Made by a program: the position numbers and the translations under genes
NCBI RefSeq assembly: GCF_000949385.2
Contig: NZ_JYKO02000001.1
Location: 700,161 to 764,160 of the forward strand
Reading direction: 5' to 3'
From: Pseudomonas sp. LFM046
GTDB lineage: Bacteria > Pseudomonadota > Gammaproteobacteria > Pseudomonadales > Pseudomonadaceae
DNA: 64,000 nt
Shown here: one piece after another, positions 43,854 to 56,384 of the stretch
How the letters are laid out: the number at the start of each line of letters is the position of its first letter
Position numbering within the stretch: position 1 is the first letter of the stretch
The notes under the pieces: generated by a model
Seen by the model: only the letters and a program-made list of their open reading frames with translations
Databases searched by the model: none
What the model was told of the DNA's origin: nothing

Positions 43854-44165
43854 ATGTACGCAGTTATCGTTACCGGCGGCAAGCAATACAAAGTCGCTGA
43901 AGGTGAATTCCTGAAAGTCGAGAAGCTCGAAGTCGCCACCGGCGAATCCGTGACTTTCGACCGCGTCCTGCTGATCGGCAATGGCGAAGACGTGAAAATC
44001 GGTGCTCCGGTTGTTGATGGCGCCAAAGTAGTCGCTGAAGTGGTCTCTCAGGGCCGTCACGACAAAGTGCGCATCATCAAGTTCCGCCGTCGTAAGCACC
44101 ACATGAAGCGCCAGGGCCACCGCCAGTGGTTCACTGAAATCAAAATCACCGGCATCCAGGCCTAA
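43854..44165 (+). CDS. rplU: 50S ribosomal protein L21
   Basis: A 103-residue protein, [20 protein letters not shown], with the conserved C-terminal [21 protein letters not shown] that contacts 23S rRNA. It starts behind ACGGAGAAAA and is followed after 25 bp by rpmA. Confidence 0.98.
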   Translation: MYAVIVTGGKQYKVAEGEFLKVEKLEVATGESVTFDRVLLIGNGEDVKIGAPVVDGAKVVAEVVSQGRHDKVRIIKFRRRKHHMKRQGHRQWFTEIKITGIQA

Positions 44166-44190
44166 ATTTCCTTTTTGGAGGATTTGACTC

Positions 44191-44448
44191 ATGGCACACA
44201 AAAAAGCTGGCGGTTCTACCCGCAACGGCCGCGATTCCGAAAGTAAACGCCTTGGCGTGAAGCTGTTCGGCGGCCAGGCTGTCAAGGCCGGCAACATCAT
44301 CGTGCGTCAGCGCGGCACCAAGTTCCACGCCGGCGTCGGCGTTGGCCTGGGCAAGGATCACACCCTGTTCGCGAAAGTGGACGGCGTGATCAAGTTCGAG
44401 GTCAAAGGTGCTTTCAACCGCAAGTACGTAAGCATCGTCGCAGCCTGA
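44191..44448 (+). CDS. rpmA: 50S ribosomal protein L27
   Basis: An 85-residue protein starting [20 protein letters not shown], the conserved N-terminus that reaches the peptidyl-transferase centre. It contains [14 protein letters not shown]. Co-transcribed with rplU; a strong terminator follows. Confidence 0.98.
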   Translation: MAHKKAGGSTRNGRDSESKRLGVKLFGGQAVKAGNIIVRQRGTKFHAGVGVGLGKDHTLFAKVDGVIKFEVKGAFNRKYVSIVAA

Positions 44449-44463
44449 TCGCGACCTCGCTGG

Positions 44464-44494
44464 AAAAGCCCCGTCTTGCGACGGGGCTTTTTTG
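44464..44494 (+). terminator. Intrinsic terminator after rpmA
   Basis: Stem AAAGCCCCGTC/GACGGGGCTTT, TTGC loop, followed by T residues. Confidence 0.95.
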
Positions 44495-44522
44495 TTTCTG
44501 CTTCACGGAAACTCTGCATTGA

Positions 44523-45806
<1,284 letters not shown>

Positions 45807-45886
45807 TCCCCGCGCCGCCCGGCGCTGTGGGGTGTTCGCATGGCCGCGCGCCTTGCCGCGCGGCCTTCTAGCTAAGGTTGGACGAT

Positions 45887-47005
45887 ATGCGGGACAAGGT
45901 GACTGGCGCGCAGCGCTGGGTGGTGAAGATCGGTAGTGCTTTGCTGACGGCCGACGGTCGTGGGCTGGATCGCTCGGCCATGGCGGTCTGGGTCGAGCAG
46001 ATGGTCGCCCTGCGTAACGCGGGCGTCGAGCTGGTACTGGTGTCCTCCGGTGCCGTGGCGGCGGGCATGAGTCGTCTGGGCTGGAGTTCCCGCCCAAGCG
46101 CCGTGCATGAGCTTCAGGCGGCGGCGTCGGTGGGGCAGATGGGGCTGGTCCAGGCCTGGGAGTCCAGTTTCGCCGAGCATGGCCGTCACACTGCGCAGAT
46201 CCTGCTGACCCATGACGACCTGTCCGACCGCAAGCGCTACCTGAATGCCCGCAGCACCCTGCGTACGCTGGTGGAGCTGGGAGCTATCCCGGTGATCAAC
46301 GAGAACGACACCGTGGTTACCGATGAGATCCGCTTTGGTGACAACGACACCTTGGCGGCCCTGGTGGCCAACCTGGTGGAGGCCGACCTGCTGGTAATCC
46401 TCACTGACCGCGACGGCATGTTCGATGCTGATCCGCGCCACAATCCCGATGCCCAGCTGATTTTCGAAGCCCGTGCCGACGACCCGGCCCTGGATGCCGT
46501 GGCTGGCGGTACCGGCGGTGCCCTGGGGCGTGGTGGCATGCAGACCAAGCTGCGTGCGGCTCGTCTGGCGGCGCGTTCGGGTGCCCACACCGTCATTGTG
46601 GGTGGTCGTATCGAGCGAGTATTGGATCGCCTCAAGTCGGGCGAGCGTCTGGGAACCCTGCTGGCGCCTGAGCGTGGTCTCCTGGCGGCGCGCAAGCAAT
46701 GGCTGGCTGGCCACTTGCAGACTCGCGGCACCCTTGTCCTGGACGCGGGGGCGGTAAAGGCCCTGCGCGATGACCGCAAGAGCCTGCTGCCGGTTGGGGT
46801 GAAGGCGATCCAGGGAAGCTTCCGCCGCGGCGAGATGGTGGTCTGTGTCGGGCCGGATGGTGCCGAGGTGGCGCGCGGTCTGGCCAACTACAGCGCCCTG
46901 GAGGCGCAGAAGATCATTGGTCAGCCGTCCGACCTGATCGAAAAGTTGTTGGGCTATGTGGACGAACCGGAGTTGGTGCACCGGGATAACCTGGTCCTGG
47001 TCTGA
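45887..47005 (+). CDS. proB: Glutamate 5-kinase ProB
   Basis: A 372-residue enzyme that phosphorylates glutamate in the first step of proline synthesis. The amino-acid-kinase domain ([47 protein letters not shown]) is followed by a C-terminal PUA domain (about 275-365: [21 protein letters not shown]). ATG 45887 is preferred over an in-frame TTG nine bases earlier. It follows obg at 80 bp, likely in one operon. Confidence 0.95.
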   Translation: MRDKVTGAQRWVVKIGSALLTADGRGLDRSAMAVWVEQMVALRNAGVELVLVSSGAVAAGMSRLGWSSRPSAVHELQAAASVGQMGLVQAWESSFAEHGRHTAQILLTHDDLSDRKRYLNARSTLRTLVELGAIPVINENDTVVTDEIRFGDNDTLAALVANLVEADLLVILTDRDGMFDADPRHNPDAQLIFEARADDPALDAVAGGTGGALGRGGMQTKLRAARLAARSGAHTVIVGGRIERVLDRLKSGERLGTLLAPERGLLAARKQWLAGHLQTRGTLVLDAGAVKALRDDRKSLLPVGVKAIQGSFRRGEMVVCVGPDGAEVARGLANYSALEAQKIIGQPSDLIEKLLGYVDEPELVHRDNLVLV

Positions 47006-47020
47006 GTTGCGGAGGGAATC

Positions 47021-47485
47021 ATGGGTCTGATCAAGGGATTGGTGGCGGCTCTGGCGGCGCTACCGCTGCTGGTGGCGGCCGAGGAAGTCGGCTCAGTGTC
47101 CACCGTGTTCAAGTGGGTGGGACCGAACGACAAGATCGTGGTCGAGGCCTTCGATGACCCCAAGGTGGAGGGGGTGACCTGCTACCTGTCGCGAGCCAAG
47201 ACTGGCGGCGTCAAGGGTGGGCTGGGGCTGGCGGAGGATCGCGCCGAGGCGTCCATCGCCTGCCGTCAGGTGGGGCAGATTCGCTTCAATGGTGAGCTCA
47301 AGGATGGCGAGGAGGTGTTCAAGGAGCGCACTTCGCTTGTGTTCAAGACCATGCAGGTGGTGCGCTTCTTCGATCGCAAGCGCAACACCTTGGTCTATCT
47401 GGTCTACAGCGATCGGATAATCGAGGGTAGTCCGCAGAATGCGGTGACCGCCATTCCGATTCTGCCTTGGCCGAATCGGCCTTGA
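47021..47485 (+). CDS. creA: CreA family periplasmic protein
   Basis: A 154-residue protein with signal peptide ([18 protein letters not shown]) and the CreA core [25 protein letters not shown] and [21 protein letters not shown]. coli CreA is a conserved periplasmic protein of unclear role. Two Cys (TCYL and IACRQ) may form a disulfide. It lies 15 bp after proB, and a terminator follows. Confidence 0.9.
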   Translation: MGLIKGLVAALAALPLLVAAEEVGSVSTVFKWVGPNDKIVVEAFDDPKVEGVTCYLSRAKTGGVKGGLGLAEDRAEASIACRQVGQIRFNGELKDGEEVFKERTSLVFKTMQVVRFFDRKRNTLVYLVYSDRIIEGSPQNAVTAIPILPWPNRP

Positions 47486-47492
47486 GCTGACG

Positions 47493-47520
47493 AAAAAGCC
47501 CGGTGAGTCCGGGCTTTTTT
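47493..47520 (+). terminator. Intrinsic terminator after creA
   Basis: AGCCCGG/CCGGGCT stem, TGAGT loop, six T residues. Confidence 0.93.
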
Positions 47521-47544
47521 GTGGAGTTGAAAAACTCCAGGCAA

Positions 47545-47570
47545 TAAAAAACCGGCCCGAAGGCCGGTCT
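47545..47570 (-). terminator. Intrinsic terminator of rpsT
   Basis: On the minus strand ACCGGCC-UUCG-GGCCGGU followed by TTTTTAT; a UUCG-capped stem. Confidence 0.93.
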
Positions 47571-47587
47571 TCTACAAGAACTCAAGC

Positions 47588-47863
47588 TTAGGCAGCAGCC
47601 TGGCCGAGCGCCTTGATGTGGGCGTTCAGGCGGCTCTTGTGACGAGCAGCTTTGTTCTTGTGGATGATGCCTTTGTCGGCCATGCGGTCGATCACCGGTA
47701 CAGCAACGGTGAAAGCGGCTTGGGCCTTGGTCAGGTCCTTGGCGTCGATCGCCTTCACTACATTCTTGATGTAGGTACGGACCATGGAGCGCAGGCTGGC
47801 GTTATGGCTACGACGCTTCTCAGCCTGTTTGGCGCGTTTTTTGGCAGAAGGTGTATTGGCCAC
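47588..47863 (-). CDS. rpsT: 30S ribosomal protein S20
   Basis: A 91-residue protein. The S20 start [22 protein letters not shown] is preceded by GTG at 47863, so I take GTG as the start; GAGGAG sits 7 nt before it. A TTG two codons upstream is too close to the ribosome-binding site. E. coli rpsT also uses a non-AUG start (UUG), which is part of its autoregulation, so the rare start is probably functional. It is divergent from murJ. Confidence 0.95.
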   Translation of the reverse strand: MANTPSAKKRAKQAEKRRSHNASLRSMVRTYIKNVVKAIDAKDLTKAQAAFTVAVPVIDRMADKGIIHKNKAARHKSRLNAHIKALGQAAA

Positions 47864-48080
47864 CGTCAAGCTCCTCGAAACTGGGGAATTGAATCAATTT
47901 AAGGCCGCGAATCATGCCGACGCAGTTTGGCCTTGTCAAGGGTAATCAGGCAGGTCCGGCGACGAGCGTCAGCTTTCCACGCCAGATGATTTTATCCTGC
48001 CCGGACTCTACACTCGGCAGCCTTGACCGCCCGGCGCGCCAATTGCCGCCGGGGTGCGCGATTCCAGCCCGGACCCCTGA

Positions 48081-49616
48081 ATGAACCTGCTCAAGTCGCT
48101 GGCGGCCGTCAGCTCCATCACCATGCTTTCCCGCGTCCTGGGCTTTGTCCGCGACACCATCGTCGCGCGCTACTTCGGCGCCGGCATGGCCACCGACGCC
48201 TTCTTCGTTGCCTTCAAGCTGCCCAACCTGCTGCGCCGCGTCTTTGCCGAGGGGGCTTTCTCCCAGGCCTTCGTGCCCATCCTGGCGGAGTACAAGACCC
48301 AGCAGGGCGAGGAAGCGACCCGGACCTTCATCGCCTATGTGTCCGGTTTGCTGACCCTGGTACTGGCGCTGGTGACGCTGTTGGGCATCCTGGCTGCGCC
48401 CTGGGTGATCTGGGTCACCGCACCGGGCTTTGCCGACACGCCCGAGAAATTCGCCCTGACCACCGACCTGCTGCGGGTGACGTTCCCCTACATCTTCCTG
48501 ATCTCCCTTTCGTCCCTGGCTGGCGCGATCCTGAATACCTGGAACCGCTACTCGGTACCGGCGTTCGTCCCGACCTTGCTGAATGTCAGCATGATCATCT
48601 TCGCGCTGTTCCTGATTCCCTATTTCGACCCGCCGATTATGGCCCTTGGTTGGGCGGTGCTGGTCGGCGGCCTGGCCCAACTGCTCTACCAACTGCCGTC
48701 CCTGAAGCGCATCGGCATGCTCGTTCTGCCGCGCCTGAATCTGCGTGACACGGGCGTCTGGCGTGTACTCAAGCAGATGGGGCCGGCAATCTTCGGGGTA
48801 TCCGTCGGACAGATCTCACTGATCATCAACACCATCTTCGCGTCCTTCCTGGCGGCGGGGTCGGTGTCCTGGATGTACTACGCCGACCGCCTGATGGAGC
48901 TGCCGTCCGGGGTCCTGGGTGTGGCGCTGGGCACCATCCTGTTGCCCTCACTGGCGAAAACCTACGCCAGCGACGACCGCCACGCTTACTCACAACTGAT
49001 GGACTGGGGCCTGCGCCTCTGCTTCCTGCTGGTGCTGCCCTGCACCCTGGCGCTGGCGCTGTTGGCCGAGCCGCTGACGGTGGCATTGTTCCAGTACGGC
49101 AAGTTCACTGCCAACGATGCGCTGATGACGCAGCGCGCGCTGATCGCCTATGCCGTGGGCCTGCTCGGGATCATTCTGGTGAAGGTGCTGGCGCCCGGCT
49201 TCTACGCCCGGCAGAACATCCGCACGCCGGTGAAAATCGCTGTCTTCACCCTGGTGGCGACCCAGCTGATGAACCTCGCCTTCGTTTTCCCCCTGCGTCA
49301 CGCCGGCCTGGCCCTGGCCATCAGCCTGGCAGCCTGCATGAATGCCGGCCTGCTCTATTGGCAGCTGCGCAAACAACGCCTGTTCCAGCCGCAGCCGGGA
49401 TGGGGGCGGTTCCTCGCCAGGCTGGTGCTGGCTGTCCTGGTGATGTGCGCCGTGCTGCTGGGCGTGATGTACCTGCTGCCGGCCTGGGAGCTGGGCAACA
49501 TGACAGCGCGCCTGCTGCGCCTCGGTCTCCTGGTGGGTTCCGGTGTGATTGCCTATTTCGGCATGCTGGCGTTGCTGGGCTTCCGGCTTCGCGACTTCGC
49601 CCGGCGCGCCGTCTGA
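48081..49616 (+). CDS. murJ: Lipid II flippase MurJ
   Basis: A 511-residue inner-membrane protein with about 14 helices that flips lipid II for peptidoglycan synthesis. Typical segments: [26 protein letters not shown] [42 protein letters not shown] and [20 protein letters not shown]. Charged residues in the TM1/TM2 groove are present. First of a run of plus-strand genes leading to ispH. Confidence 0.95.
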   Translation: MNLLKSLAAVSSITMLSRVLGFVRDTIVARYFGAGMATDAFFVAFKLPNLLRRVFAEGAFSQAFVPILAEYKTQQGEEATRTFIAYVSGLLTLVLALVTLLGILAAPWVIWVTAPGFADTPEKFALTTDLLRVTFPYIFLISLSSLAGAILNTWNRYSVPAFVPTLLNVSMIIFALFLIPYFDPPIMALGWAVLVGGLAQLLYQLPSLKRIGMLVLPRLNLRDTGVWRVLKQMGPAIFGVSVGQISLIINTIFASFLAAGSVSWMYYADRLMELPSGVLGVALGTILLPSLAKTYASDDRHAYSQLMDWGLRLCFLLVLPCTLALALLAEPLTVALFQYGKFTANDALMTQRALIAYAVGLLGIILVKVLAPGFYARQNIRTPVKIAVFTLVATQLMNLAFVFPLRHAGLALAISLAACMNAGLLYWQLRKQRLFQPQPGWGRFLARLVLAVLVMCAVLLGVMYLLPAWELGNMTARLLRLGLLVGSGVIAYFGMLALLGFRLRDFARRAV

Positions 49617-49688
49617 CCTGCATGCGACCGGTCGCCGCTTATCGTGCTGGCCGGTTTGCGGCGCCTGTTGTCCGGCGTCGGCTGTGCG

Positions 49689-49694
49689 TATAAT
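49689..49694 (+). promoter_or_regulatory. -10 element before ribF
   Basis: Perfect TATAAT, 28 bp before the ribF ATG. A -35 partner is weak (CTGTTG at about 18 bp). Confidence 0.5.
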
Positions 49695-49722
49695 CGACCA
49701 CTTTGTGAACAAGACTTGTGCT

Positions 49723-50661
49723 ATGCAGCTGGTTCGAGGCCTACACAACCTGCGGCCCCAACATCGGGGCTGTGTCGCCACCATCGGCAATTTCGACGGC
49801 GTGCACCGCGGCCACCAGGCCATTCTCAAGCGGTTGCGCGAGCGTGCGGCTGAGCTGGGATTGCCCACCTGCGTGGTGATCTTCGAGCCGCAGCCGCGGG
49901 AATACTTCGGCCCGGATACCGCTCCGGTACGCCTGACGCGCCTGCGTGACAAGCTCGAGCTGCTGGCCCGGGAGGGTGTCGACCAGGTGCTCTGCCTGGC
50001 GTTCAACCGCCGTCTGCGTGAGCTGAGCGCCACCGAGTTCGTGCATGCGGTCTTGGTGGAAGGGCTGGGCGCCAAGCATCTGGAAATCGGTGACGATTTT
50101 CGCTTCGGCTGCGACCGTGCCGGCGATTTCGAATTCCTCCAGCAGGCTGGTGACGCTGAGGGTTTCAGCGTCGAAGCCGCCGCTACTGTGGAACTGGATG
50201 GCCAGCGAGTCAGCAGCACGCGCGTGCGGCAGGCCCTGGCCGAGGGCGATTTCCCCCTCGCCGAACGGCTGCTGGGACGACCGTTCACCATCACTGGCCG
50301 AGTTCTGCACGGGCAGAAGCTTGGTCGGCAACTGGGCACGCCGACCGCCAACGTGCAGCTCAAGCGCCGCCGGGTACCGCTCAATGGCGTGTACCTGGTC
50401 AGCGTCGAGCTGAACGGCCAGCAACAGCCCGGAGTGGCCAATATCGGCGTGCGCCCCAGCGTCAAGGGCGACGGGCGCGCCCACCTGGAGGTCCACTTGC
50501 TGGACTTCGCCGGCGATCTCTATGACCGGCGAGTCAGTGTGACCTTCCATCACAAGCTGCGTGATGAGCAGCGTTTTGCCTCCCTGGAGGCGTTGAAGTC
50601 GGCGATCGATGCGGATGTCGCTGCCGCCCGTGCCTATTGGCAGGGTACTCAATCAAATTGA
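49723..50661 (+). CDS. ribF: Bifunctional riboflavin kinase/FAD synthetase
   Basis: A 312-residue enzyme making FMN and FAD. The N-terminal adenylyltransferase has ATIGNFDGVHRGHQAIL (HxGH-type site) and SSTRVRQALAEGDF. The C-terminal kinase has GRQLGTPTANVQL and NGVYLVSVELNG, GVANIGVRPSV. ATG 49723 (MQLVRGLHNLRP) sits behind a clear -10 box. It is upstream of ileS by 15 bp. Confidence 0.96.
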   Translation: MQLVRGLHNLRPQHRGCVATIGNFDGVHRGHQAILKRLRERAAELGLPTCVVIFEPQPREYFGPDTAPVRLTRLRDKLELLAREGVDQVLCLAFNRRLRELSATEFVHAVLVEGLGAKHLEIGDDFRFGCDRAGDFEFLQQAGDAEGFSVEAAATVELDGQRVSSTRVRQALAEGDFPLAERLLGRPFTITGRVLHGQKLGRQLGTPTANVQLKRRRVPLNGVYLVSVELNGQQQPGVANIGVRPSVKGDGRAHLEVHLLDFAGDLYDRRVSVTFHHKLRDEQRFASLEALKSAIDADVAAARAYWQGTQSN

Positions 50662-50676
50662 AGAGCCTGGACTGAA

Positions 50677-53511
50677 ATGACCGATTACAAAGCGACGCTC
50701 AACCTGCCGGAGACGGCATTCCCGATGAAGGCCGGTCTGCCCCAGCGCGAACCGGAGCAGCTGCAGCGCTGGAACGGTATCGACCTGTACGGCAAGCTGC
50801 GGCAGATCGGCGAAGGGCGCCCGAAATTCGTTCTGCACGATGGCCCGCCTTATGCCAACGGCAGCATCCACATCGGTCACGCGGTCAACAAAATCCTCAA
50901 GGACATCATCATCCGTTCCAAGACCCTGGCGGGCTACGACGCCCCCTATGTGCCGGGCTGGGACTGCCATGGCCTGCCCATCGAGCACAAGGTCGAGACC
51001 ACCCACGGCAAGAACCTCCCCGCCGACAAGACCCGCGAGCTGTGCCGCGCCTATGCCGCCGAGCAGATCGAGGGTCAGAAGGCCGACTTCATCCGCCTGG
51101 GCGTACTGGGCGACTGGGACAACCCCTACAAGACCATGGCCTTCGCCAACGAGGCCGGAGAAATCCGCGCCCTGGCCGAGATGGTCAAGCAGGGCTTCGT
51201 GTTCAAAGGCCTGAAGCCGGTGAACTGGTGCTTCGACTGCGGTTCGGCCCTGGCTGAAGCGGAAGTGGAGTACGCCGACAAGAAGTCCGACGCCATCGAC
51301 GTCGCGTTCCCGGTGGAGGATGCCGACAAGTTGGCTGCCGCTTTCGGTCTTGCCAGCCTCGGCAAGCCGGCCGCCATCGTGATCTGGACCACCACCCCCT
51401 GGACCATCCCGGCCAACCAGGCGCTGAACGTCCACCCCGAATTCAACTACGCGCTGGTGGATACTGGTGCGCGCCTGCTGGTCCTCGCCGAGGAACTGGT
51501 GGAGTCCTGCCTGCAGCGCTACGGCCTGGACGGCCAAGTCATCGCCACTGCCAAGGGCGAGGCGCTGGACCTGGTTCGCTTCCGCCATCCGTTCTACGAA
51601 CGCCTGTCCCCCGTCTACCTGGCCGAGTACGTCGAACTGGGCGCCGGCACCGGTATCGTTCACTCCGCGCCTGCCTACGGCGAAGACGACTTCCGTACCT
51701 GCAAGCAGTACGGCATGAGCAATGACGACATCCTCGGCCCGGTGCAGAGCAACGGCGTCTACGTCGAGGCGCTGCCCTTCTTCGGCGGCCAGTTCATCTG
51801 GAAGGCCAACCCAGTCATCGTCGCCAAGCTGGAAGAAGTCGGTGCGCTGCTCAAGCACGAGAGCATCAGCCACAGCTACATGCATTGCTGGCGCCACAAG
51901 ACTCCGCTGATCTACCGCGCCACGGCCCAGTGGTTCGTCGGCATGGACAAGCAGCCGGAGCAGGGGGCCAATCTTCGTGAGCGTGCTCTGGCCGCCATCG
52001 ATAAGACCGAGTTCGTGCCCGCCTGGGGCCAGGCGCGCCTGCATGGCATGATCGCCGGCCGTCCCGACTGGTGCATTTCCCGCCAGCGCAACTGGGGCGT
52101 GCCGATCCCGTTCTTCCTGCACAAGGCCACCGGCGAGCTGCATCCTCGCACCGTCGAGCTGATGGACGAGGTCGCCAAGCGCGTCGAGCAGGAAGGCATC
52201 GAGGCCTGGTTCAAGCTGGATGCCGCCGAACTGCTCGGTGACGAAGCGGCCCAGTACGACAAGATCAACGACACCCTGGACGTCTGGTTCGACTCCGGTA
52301 CCACCCACTGGCACGTGCTGCGTGGGTCCCACGCCGAGCTGGGCCAGGCTAGTGGTCCGGCGGCCGACCTGTACCTGGAAGGCTCCGACCAGCACCGCGG
52401 CTGGTTCCACTCGTCCCTGCTGACGGGCTGCGCCATCGACGGCCACGCGCCGTACCGCCAACTGCTGACCCACGGTTTCACCGTGGACGAGAGCGGTCGC
52501 AAGATGTCCAAGTCCCTGGGCAATGTGATCGCGCCGCAGCAGGTCACCGACAGCCTGGGCGCCGACATCCTGCGCCTGTGGGTATCGGCCACCGACTATT
52601 CCGGCGAGATGGCCGTTTCCCAGCAGATCCTCCAGCGCAGCGCCGATGCCTACCGCCGCATCCGTAACACTGCTCGCTTCCTGCTGGCCAACCTGAACGG
52701 CTTCGATCCTGTGACGGACCTGCTGCCTGCCGAAGACATGCTGGCCCTGGACCGCTGGGCCGTTGACCGTGCCCTGCTGCTGCAGCGCGAGCTGGAAGAG
52801 GCCTACCGCGAGTACCGCTTCTGGAACGTCTACTCCAAGGTGCACAACTTCTGCGTGCAGGAGCTGGGCGGCTTCTACCTGGACATCATCAAGGACCGCC
52901 AGTACACCACCGCTGCCAACAGCGTGGCGCGTCGCTCCTGCCAGACCGCGCTGTTCCACATCGCCGAGGCGCTGGTGCGTTGGGTTGCACCGATCCTGGC
53001 CTTTACCGCCGACGAAATCTGGCAATACCTGCCGGGCGAGCGTAATGAGTCGGTGATGTTGAACACCTGGTACCAGGGCCTGAGCGAGCTGCCCGAAGGC
53101 ATCGAGCTGGACCGCGACTTCTGGGAGCAGGTCATGGCCGCCAAGGCCTCGGTCAACAAGGAGCTGGAGAACCTGCGCAGCAACAAGGCCATCGGCGGCA
53201 ACCTGCAGGCCGAAGTGACCCTGTTCGCCGAAGAGACCCTGGCTGCACGCCTGGCCAAGCTGGGCGACGAGCTGCGTTTCGTGCTGATCACCTCCGCTGC
53301 CGATGTGCAGCCGCTGGCCAGCGCCCCGGCTGATGCCGTGGAAACCGACGTCGCCGGTCTCAAGCTGAAGATCCACAAGTCTGCCCACACCAAGTGCGGC
53401 CGCTGCTGGCACCACCGCGCCGATGTCGGCCAGTTCGTGAAGCACCCGGACCTGTGCGGCCGCTGTGTGGAAAACATCGATGGCGCTGGCGAGGTTCGTC
53501 ACTATGCCTAA
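50677..53511 (+). CDS. ileS: Isoleucyl-tRNA synthetase
   Basis: A 944-residue class I synthetase. HIGH site: [20 protein letters not shown] site: [10 protein letters not shown]; the editing domain holds [15 protein letters not shown]. The C-terminal zinc finger is [12 protein letters not shown] with CGRCVENI. These features mark the bacterial mupirocin-sensitive IleS1 class. The stop overlaps lspA by 8 bp. Confidence 0.98.
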   Translation: MTDYKATLNLPETAFPMKAGLPQREPEQLQRWNGIDLYGKLRQIGEGRPKFVLHDGPPYANGSIHIGHAVNKILKDIIIRSKTLAGYDAPYVPGWDCHGLPIEHKVETTHGKNLPADKTRELCRAYAAEQIEGQKADFIRLGVLGDWDNPYKTMAFANEAGEIRALAEMVKQGFVFKGLKPVNWCFDCGSALAEAEVEYADKKSDAIDVAFPVEDADKLAAAFGLASLGKPAAIVIWTTTPWTIPANQALNVHPEFNYALVDTGARLLVLAEELVESCLQRYGLDGQVIATAKGEALDLVRFRHPFYERLSPVYLAEYVELGAGTGIVHSAPAYGEDDFRTCKQYGMSNDDILGPVQSNGVYVEALPFFGGQFIWKANPVIVAKLEEVGALLKHESISHSYMHCWRHKTPLIYRATAQWFVGMDKQPEQGANLRERALAAIDKTEFVPAWGQARLHGMIAGRPDWCISRQRNWGVPIPFFLHKATGELHPRTVELMDEVAKRVEQEGIEAWFKLDAAELLGDEAAQYDKINDTLDVWFDSGTTHWHVLRGSHAELGQASGPAADLYLEGSDQHRGWFHSSLLTGCAIDGHAPYRQLLTHGFTVDESGRKMSKSLGNVIAPQQVTDSLGADILRLWVSATDYSGEMAVSQQILQRSADAYRRIRNTARFLLANLNGFDPVTDLLPAEDMLALDRWAVDRALLLQRELEEAYREYRFWNVYSKVHNFCVQELGGFYLDIIKDRQYTTAANSVARRSCQTALFHIAEALVRWVAPILAFTADEIWQYLPGERNESVMLNTWYQGLSELPEGIELDRDFWEQVMAAKASVNKELENLRSNKAIGGNLQAEVTLFAEETLAARLAKLGDELRFVLITSAADVQPLASAPADAVETDVAGLKLKIHKSAHTKCGRCWHHRADVGQFVKHPDLCGRCVENIDGAGEVRHYA

Positions 53512-54007
53512 GGCATACGGCCGCCTTGGGTGGCTCTGGCTGACCGCGCTGGTGTTCGTGCTGGACCAGGCGAGCAAGTGGTTCTTCGAAACCGAGCTCA
53601 ATCTCTACCAGCAGATCGTGGTCATTCCCGATTACTTCAGCTGGACCCTGGCCTACAACACCGGCGCAGCCTTCAGTTTCCTTGCCGACAGCTCCGGCTG
53701 GCAGCGCTGGCTCTTCGCCGTGATCGCCCTGGTGGTCAGCGGTGTGTTGGTGGTCTGGCTGAAGCGCCTGAAGCCCGAAGAGACCTGGCTGGCCGTCGCG
53801 CTGGCCCTGGTCCTGGGCGGCGCCCTGGGCAATCTCTACGACCGCGTGGTACTCGGCCACGTGGTCGATTTCATCCTGGTGCATTGGCAGAACCGCTGGT
53901 ACTTCCCGGCGTTCAACCTGGCCGATAGCGCCATCACCGTCGGCGCCGTGATGCTGGCGTTGGACATGTTCAAAGCGAAGAAGTCCGGAGAACCCGCCCA
54001 TGACTGA
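53504..54007 (+). CDS. lspA: Lipoprotein signal peptidase II
   Basis: A 167-residue inner-membrane aspartyl protease with four TM helices. Catalytic Asp residues lie in [12 protein letters not shown] and [21 protein letters not shown] is the other conserved motif. ATG 53504 overlaps the end of ileS and gives [25 protein letters not shown]. Confidence 0.97.
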   Translation: MPKAYGRLGWLWLTALVFVLDQASKWFFETELNLYQQIVVIPDYFSWTLAYNTGAAFSFLADSSGWQRWLFAVIALVVSGVLVVWLKRLKPEETWLAVALALVLGGALGNLYDRVVLGHVVDFILVHWQNRWYFPAFNLADSAITVGAVMLALDMFKAKKSGEPAHD

Positions 54008-54437
54008 ACATCGCATAGGGCCGGACATGGAAGTCACCCTGCACTTCGCCATCAAGCTGGATAACGGCGACGTGGTGGACAGCACCTTCGAAAAGAAACC
54101 AGCCACCTTCAAGGTGGGCGACGGCAACCTGCTGCCGGGTTTCGAGAGCGTGCTTTATGGCCTCAAGAGCGGCGACAAGCGCGTCCTGGCCATCGAGCCC
54201 GAGCAGGGTTTCGGCCAGCACAATCCGCAGAACGTGCAAGTGATGCCCCGCGGCAATTTCCAGGACATGGAACTCTCCGAAGGCCTGCTGATCATCTTCA
54301 ATGACGCGGCAAACGCCGAGCTTCCTGGGGTGGTCAAGTTCATCGATGACTCCCATGTGACCATCGACTTCAACCACCCGCTGGCCGGCAAGCCGCTTTC
54401 CTTCGAAGTGGAAATCCTGTCGGTCCAACCGGCCTGA
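54000..54437 (+). CDS. fkpB: FKBP-type peptidyl-prolyl isomerase, SlpA/FkpB type
   Basis: A 145-residue SlpA-like isomerase-chaperone. An FKBP half ([45 protein letters not shown]) holds an insert-in-flap domain ([40 protein letters not shown]). The start overlaps lspA by 8 bp, in the conserved order ileS-lspA-fkpB-ispH. Confidence 0.95.
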   Translation: MTEHRIGPDMEVTLHFAIKLDNGDVVDSTFEKKPATFKVGDGNLLPGFESVLYGLKSGDKRVLAIEPEQGFGQHNPQNVQVMPRGNFQDMELSEGLLIIFNDAANAELPGVVKFIDDSHVTIDFNHPLAGKPLSFEVEILSVQPA

Positions 54438-54480
54438 TTCATCCGCTTTGGGGCCGGCACGGCCGGACGAGGTAACCGCC

Positions 54481-55428
54481 ATGCAAATCAAACTCGCCAA
54501 TCCCCGCGGCTTCTGTGCCGGCGTCGATCGCGCCATCGAGATCGTCAACCGCGCCCTGGAAGTCTTCGGTCCGCCGATCTATGTGCGCCATGAAGTGGTC
54601 CACAACAAGTTCGTGGTCGAGGACCTGCGGGCCCGTGGCGCCGTGTTCGTCGAAGAGCTGGACCAGGTGCCGGATAACGTCATCGTCATCTTCAGCGCCC
54701 ACGGCGTTTCCCAGGCCGTGCGCCAGGAAGCCGCCCGCCGCGGCCTCAAGGTGTTCGACGCCACCTGCCCGCTGGTGACCAAGGTGCATATGGAAGTCGC
54801 GCGCTACAGCCGCGATGGCCGCGAGTGCATCCTTATCGGCCACGCCGGTCATCCGGAGGTGGAAGGCACCATGGGCCAGTACGACGCCAGCAATGGCGGC
54901 GCCATCTATCTGGTGGAAGACGAGGGGGATGTCGCCAACCTGCAGGTGCGCAACCCGGAAGCCCTGTCCTTCGTCACGCAGACCACGCTGTCCATGGACG
55001 ACACCAGCCGAGTGATCGATGCGCTGCGGGCGAAGTTCCCCAACATCGGCGGCCCGCGCAAGGACGACATCTGCTACGCCACCCAGAACCGCCAGGACGC
55101 GGTGAAGCAACTGGCCCACGAAAGCGATGTGGTCCTGGTGGTGGGTAGCCCCAACAGCTCCAACTCCAACCGCCTGCGGGAACTGGCCGAACGCCTGGAC
55201 ACCCCGGCCTACCTGATCGACGGCGCCGAGGATCTCAAGCGCGAGTGGTTCGACAAGGTGCAGCGTGTTGGTATCACCGCTGGCGCTTCCGCGCCTGAAG
55301 TTCTGGTGCAAGGCGTGATCGAGCAGCTCAGGGCGTGGGGCGCGGAAGTGGCCGTCGAGCTGGATGGCCGGCAGGAGAATGTGACGTTCTCCATGCCGAA
55401 AGAGCTGCGGGTGGTGGACGTCGGCTGA
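54481..55428 (+). CDS. ispH: 4-hydroxy-3-methylbut-2-enyl diphosphate reductase IspH
   Basis: A 315-residue Fe-S enzyme that makes IPP and DMAPP in the last step of the MEP pathway. The cluster cysteines are in [22 protein letters not shown] and [11 protein letters not shown]. Active-site motifs [24 protein letters not shown] and [11 protein letters not shown] are intact. ATG 54481 is the family start, 43 bp after fkpB. Confidence 0.98.
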   Translation: MQIKLANPRGFCAGVDRAIEIVNRALEVFGPPIYVRHEVVHNKFVVEDLRARGAVFVEELDQVPDNVIVIFSAHGVSQAVRQEAARRGLKVFDATCPLVTKVHMEVARYSRDGRECILIGHAGHPEVEGTMGQYDASNGGAIYLVEDEGDVANLQVRNPEALSFVTQTTLSMDDTSRVIDALRAKFPNIGGPRKDDICYATQNRQDAVKQLAHESDVVLVVGSPNSSNSNRLRELAERLDTPAYLIDGAEDLKREWFDKVQRVGITAGASAPEVLVQGVIEQLRAWGAEVAVELDGRQENVTFSMPKELRVVDVG

Positions 55429-55522
55429 CGGCCCCTCATTGATTCGGCAGCTCCAAAGCTCAGGGAAATGTGGTGGTTCGTAAGCAACGCTTTCTTGCCA
55501 CGCCCATTTCCATGGCTGGAGC

Positions 55523-56038
55523 TCAACAGCGCCCTGGCTTTCCTTTGGCGCTGCGCACCCTGCCCACAGCGTTCAACACCAGTTTTCTCACTGGAAGCCG
55601 GCCGTCGACATGGCAAAGCGTTAGCGTGCCGGCCTGAAACGCACCGCCCGCAAGGGATGCCTGGCCCGTCGGCGTGTAGCGCACATAGCGTCGTACCGGC
55701 GAATTGCCTGTTATGACCAACCCCTCTGGCTGCGGGGCAACCAGCCTGAGCACGGGGTCGCCTTCATCCCAGAGGCCATTGCCGTTCTGATCGGCATAGA
55801 CCAGCCAACCTGTTGACCAGTCGCCGTCCTGATTGTCCACCAGGACGGGAACCCTCTGTGTGATCGATGCCTGCCGCGCATAGGCAAGGCTTGAGATCAG
55901 CGTCTGGGTGGCGGCGTTCAGTTGTTGGGCCTGAATGAACTGGGTCAGTGCAGGTATGCCAAGGCCTATGCACAAAGCTACGAGTGTCAGCGTTATCAGC
56001 GCTTCGATGAGCGTGAATCCGCGTGAATTTCCAGTCAT
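55523..56038 (-). CDS. fimT: FimT-type minor pilin, possible DNA-uptake factor
   Basis: A 171-residue GspH/FimT pseudopilin. The short type IV leader MTGNSRG precedes FTLIEALITLTLVALCIGLGIP, with Glu at +5. The C-terminus is LNAVGRVRSAKGKPGRC; the GRxR pattern is the DNA-binding signature described for FimT of Legionella and Pseudomonas. The fimU-like gene of this region lacks it. It is divergent from the minor-pilin operon and convergent with ispH. Confidence 0.82.
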   Translation of the reverse strand: MTGNSRGFTLIEALITLTLVALCIGLGIPALTQFIQAQQLNAATQTLISSLAYARQASITQRVPVLVDNQDGDWSTGWLVYADQNGNGLWDEGDPVLRLVAPQPEGLVITGNSPVRRYVRYTPTGQASLAGGAFQAGTLTLCHVDGRLPVRKLVLNAVGRVRSAKGKPGRC

Positions 56039-56384
56039 GGCTTCCTTGCCCTTCTTGAGAAAGTCTACGGTATTGGTGGCCTGTCATCCCCGGTCTTTGC
56101 CCGCCCGTCGCCGACGAAAGGACCAGATTCAAACCAGACCTGTAAGCTTCTGGAATTGAAGGGATTTCTCAAGGTCATCAGGTTGATGCTGAGGCAGGGA
56201 AAACTCCTGAAATTGGCGGCAGATCACTCTGCGTCCTAGAGGAATGACGCATGCTGTATGTACGAATGTGCTAGGGATACATGTGTAACGCCCGTATTAC
56301 AGCGCTGGTAGCTGGCTGCCAGACTTATGCTGTGAATCTGAGGCAGAATCGGGTGACGTTGCGACAGGAGTCGGAGGAAGCAAA
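56039..56384. other. Divergent promoter region fimT / minor-pilin operon
   Basis: 346 bp, more AT-rich than the surroundings. A sequence resembling an AlgR box with one mismatch (CCTTTCGTC, minus strand, 56113-56121) is present; no promoter can be called with confidence. Confidence 0.4.

Noticed and set aside
50653-53601. 982-codon open frame antisense to ileS
   Set aside because: Shadow of ileS, which has all class I synthetase motifs on the plus strand.
56113-56121. AlgR binding site upstream of the minor-pilin genes
   Set aside because: CCTTTCGTC has one mismatch to the core, is short and oriented toward fimT; not enough to claim.
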